In this document: piece by piece, positions 13,252 through 14,114 of the stretch | Layout of the letters: the number at the start of each line of letters is the position of its first letter | How positions within the stretch are numbered: position 1 is the first letter of the stretch | NCBI GenBank assembly: GCA_965372355.1 | Contig: CBDVBZ010000096.1 | Location: forward strand, 1 to 14,114 | Length of the DNA: 14,114 bases | Source: CBDVBZ01 sp965372355 | Lineage (GTDB): Bacteria; Krumholzibacteriota; Krumholzibacteriia; WVZY01 | Reading direction: 5' to 3' | Made by a program: the position numbers and the translations under genes | Notes under the pieces: model-generated | Told to the model about the DNA's origin: nothing | The model's database searches: none | What the model saw: only the letters and a program-made list of their open reading frames with translations

Positions 13252-14114
13252 TTGAAGCTTGCGGCCATTGATATCGGGAGCAACGCGGTCAGACTCTTGC
13301 TGTCAAAGGTCATCGAGGACGGCGGTGGCCCGATTTTCAAGAAGGAATCCTTCGTGAGAATCCCCTTGCGTCTTGGTGAAGATACGTTTGGCGACGGCCG
13401 GATCTCGGATGACAAAACCGAGCGTCTCGTCGAGACGATGATTGGATACCGGCATCTCATCAAGGCCTACCCCGCACGAGATTTCGTGGCGTATGCCACA
13501 TCGGCTATGCGGGAGGCGGAGAACGGCGATGACGTGGTTCGCCAGGTGAAAGAACGCAGCGGAATCGACATCTCGATCATCAATGGCAAGATGGAAGCCG
13601 AAGTGATCTTCGCCAACCATATCGAGGATCTGATCGGGCCAACAAAGAACTACGTTTACGTCGATGTCGGCGGCGGGAGCACCGAGCTCAACGTGGTATC
13701 GAAAAAAAAAGTGATTGCTTCCAGGTCGCTCAACATCGGCAGCGTACGGATGCTGAGGGGTGGGGTGCAGGAGTCGGAGTGGAGGACCATGAAGGCCTGG
13801 TTGAAGGAGAAAACGGCGGAGCTCAAGGACGTTTGCGGCATCGGCACCGGTGGCAACATCAACAAGATCTTCAAACTGGCCCGGATCAAAGAGGGGAAAC
13901 CGATCTCCTACGCCAAGGTAAGGGAACTCTACGAGTATCTCGCGTCGTACACATTCGAGGAGCGTATCAGCAAGCTCGGCCTGCGGCCGGATCGCGCCGA
14001 CGTGATCGTCCTGGCATCCGAGATCTACCTGTCCGCGATGAAATGGGCCAAAATCAAGAAAATGTATGTTCCCCAGATTGGTCTGGCGGACGGAGCCATC
14101 CGCATCCTCTATGA
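13252..14114 (+). CDS. ppx: Ppx/GppA exopolyphosphatase family protein (3' end off the window)
   Basis: 287 codons plus two bases are open from a TTG at 13252, with a GGGGAG ribosome site 8 nt upstream; no in-frame ATG or GTG lies near the N-terminal motif. The actin-like ATPase fold is clear: phosphate-1 motif AAIDIGSNAVRLLL (4-17; D7, G9, S10, N11), catalytic region YATSAMREAENGDD (about 80-93), phosphate-2 motif YVDVGGGSTELNVV (about 139-153) and GIGTGGNINK (about 200-209). The last seen residues IGLADGAIRILY match the usual near-C-terminal Ppx motif, so only a short tail is missing. It is the short (about 300-residue) type, not the 500-residue E. coli form. Members release phosphate from polyphosphate ends or hydrolyse pppGpp. 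Genomic context with CHAD and CYTH favours polyphosphate. Confidence 0.92.
   Translation, partial: MKLAAIDIGSNAVRLLLSKVIEDGGGPIFKKESFVRIPLRLGEDTFGDGRISDDKTERLVETMIGYRHLIKAYPARDFVAYATSAMREAENGDDVVRQVKERSGIDISIINGKMEAEVIFANHIEDLIGPTKNYVYVDVGGGSTELNVVSKKKVIASRSLNIGSVRMLRGGVQESEWRTMKAWLKEKTAELKDVCGIGTGGNINKIFKLARIKEGKPISYAKVRELYEYLASYTFEERISKLGLRPDRADVIVLASEIYLSAMKWAKIKKMYVPQIGLADGAIRILY

Overview
The window is a moderately GC-rich stretch of bacterial chromosome. It encodes several signal-peptide-bearing beta-barrel outer-membrane proteins (porin O/P type, DUF481 type, and an unrecognised barrel), so the host has an outer membrane. Genes are dense, GTG and TTG starts are common, and there is no phage, IS, tRNA, rRNA or CRISPR. 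I cannot assign a phylum from sequence alone; the mix would fit an environmental Gram-negative lineage.

Layout. (1) 1-3673, minus strand: a phosphate-selective-type porin (GTG start at 3673) followed 53 nt downstream by a large MscS-family mechanosensitive channel that runs off the left edge. (2) 3854-5866, plus strand: a DUF481-type barrel and, 12 nt later, a second barrel gene interrupted by one in-frame TGA at 5600-5602; its C-terminal strands continue in the same frame to 5866. (3) 5955-6980, minus: a secreted-type-esterase-family (PF00756-like) alpha/beta hydrolase, convergent with (2) over a hairpin. (4) 7227-8270, plus: a full-length prokaryotic pentameric ligand-gated ion channel with its own promoter and a terminator at 8289-8310. 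(5) 8353-8508: two tandem 78-bp repeat units lying directly at the 3' end of (6) a small secreted cysteine-pair protein (8498-8962, minus) driven by a perfect-consensus sigma70 promoter with an overlapping palindrome.

(7) 9225-14114, plus: a tightly packed six-gene operon, CYTH phosphatase / Nudix (DIPP-like) hydrolase / degenerate-CYTH-CHAD protein / ParA-type ATPase / SixA-type histidine phosphatase with an extra C-terminal domain / Ppx-GppA exopolyphosphatase. Junctions are nearly end-to-end (gaps of 2, 28, 1, 25 and 2 nt). Four of the six products belong to families that bind or hydrolyse polyphosphate, triphosphate or polyphosphorylated compounds, so the operon looks like a polyphosphate handling module. 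The ParA ATPase, with no ParB partner in the window, is the unexpected member and suggests that polyphosphate bodies might be positioned or segregated by a ParA mechanism. This is an inference from context, not demonstrated.

The phosphate-type porin at the left may be thematically related to this operon but lies about 6 kb away in a separate transcription unit.
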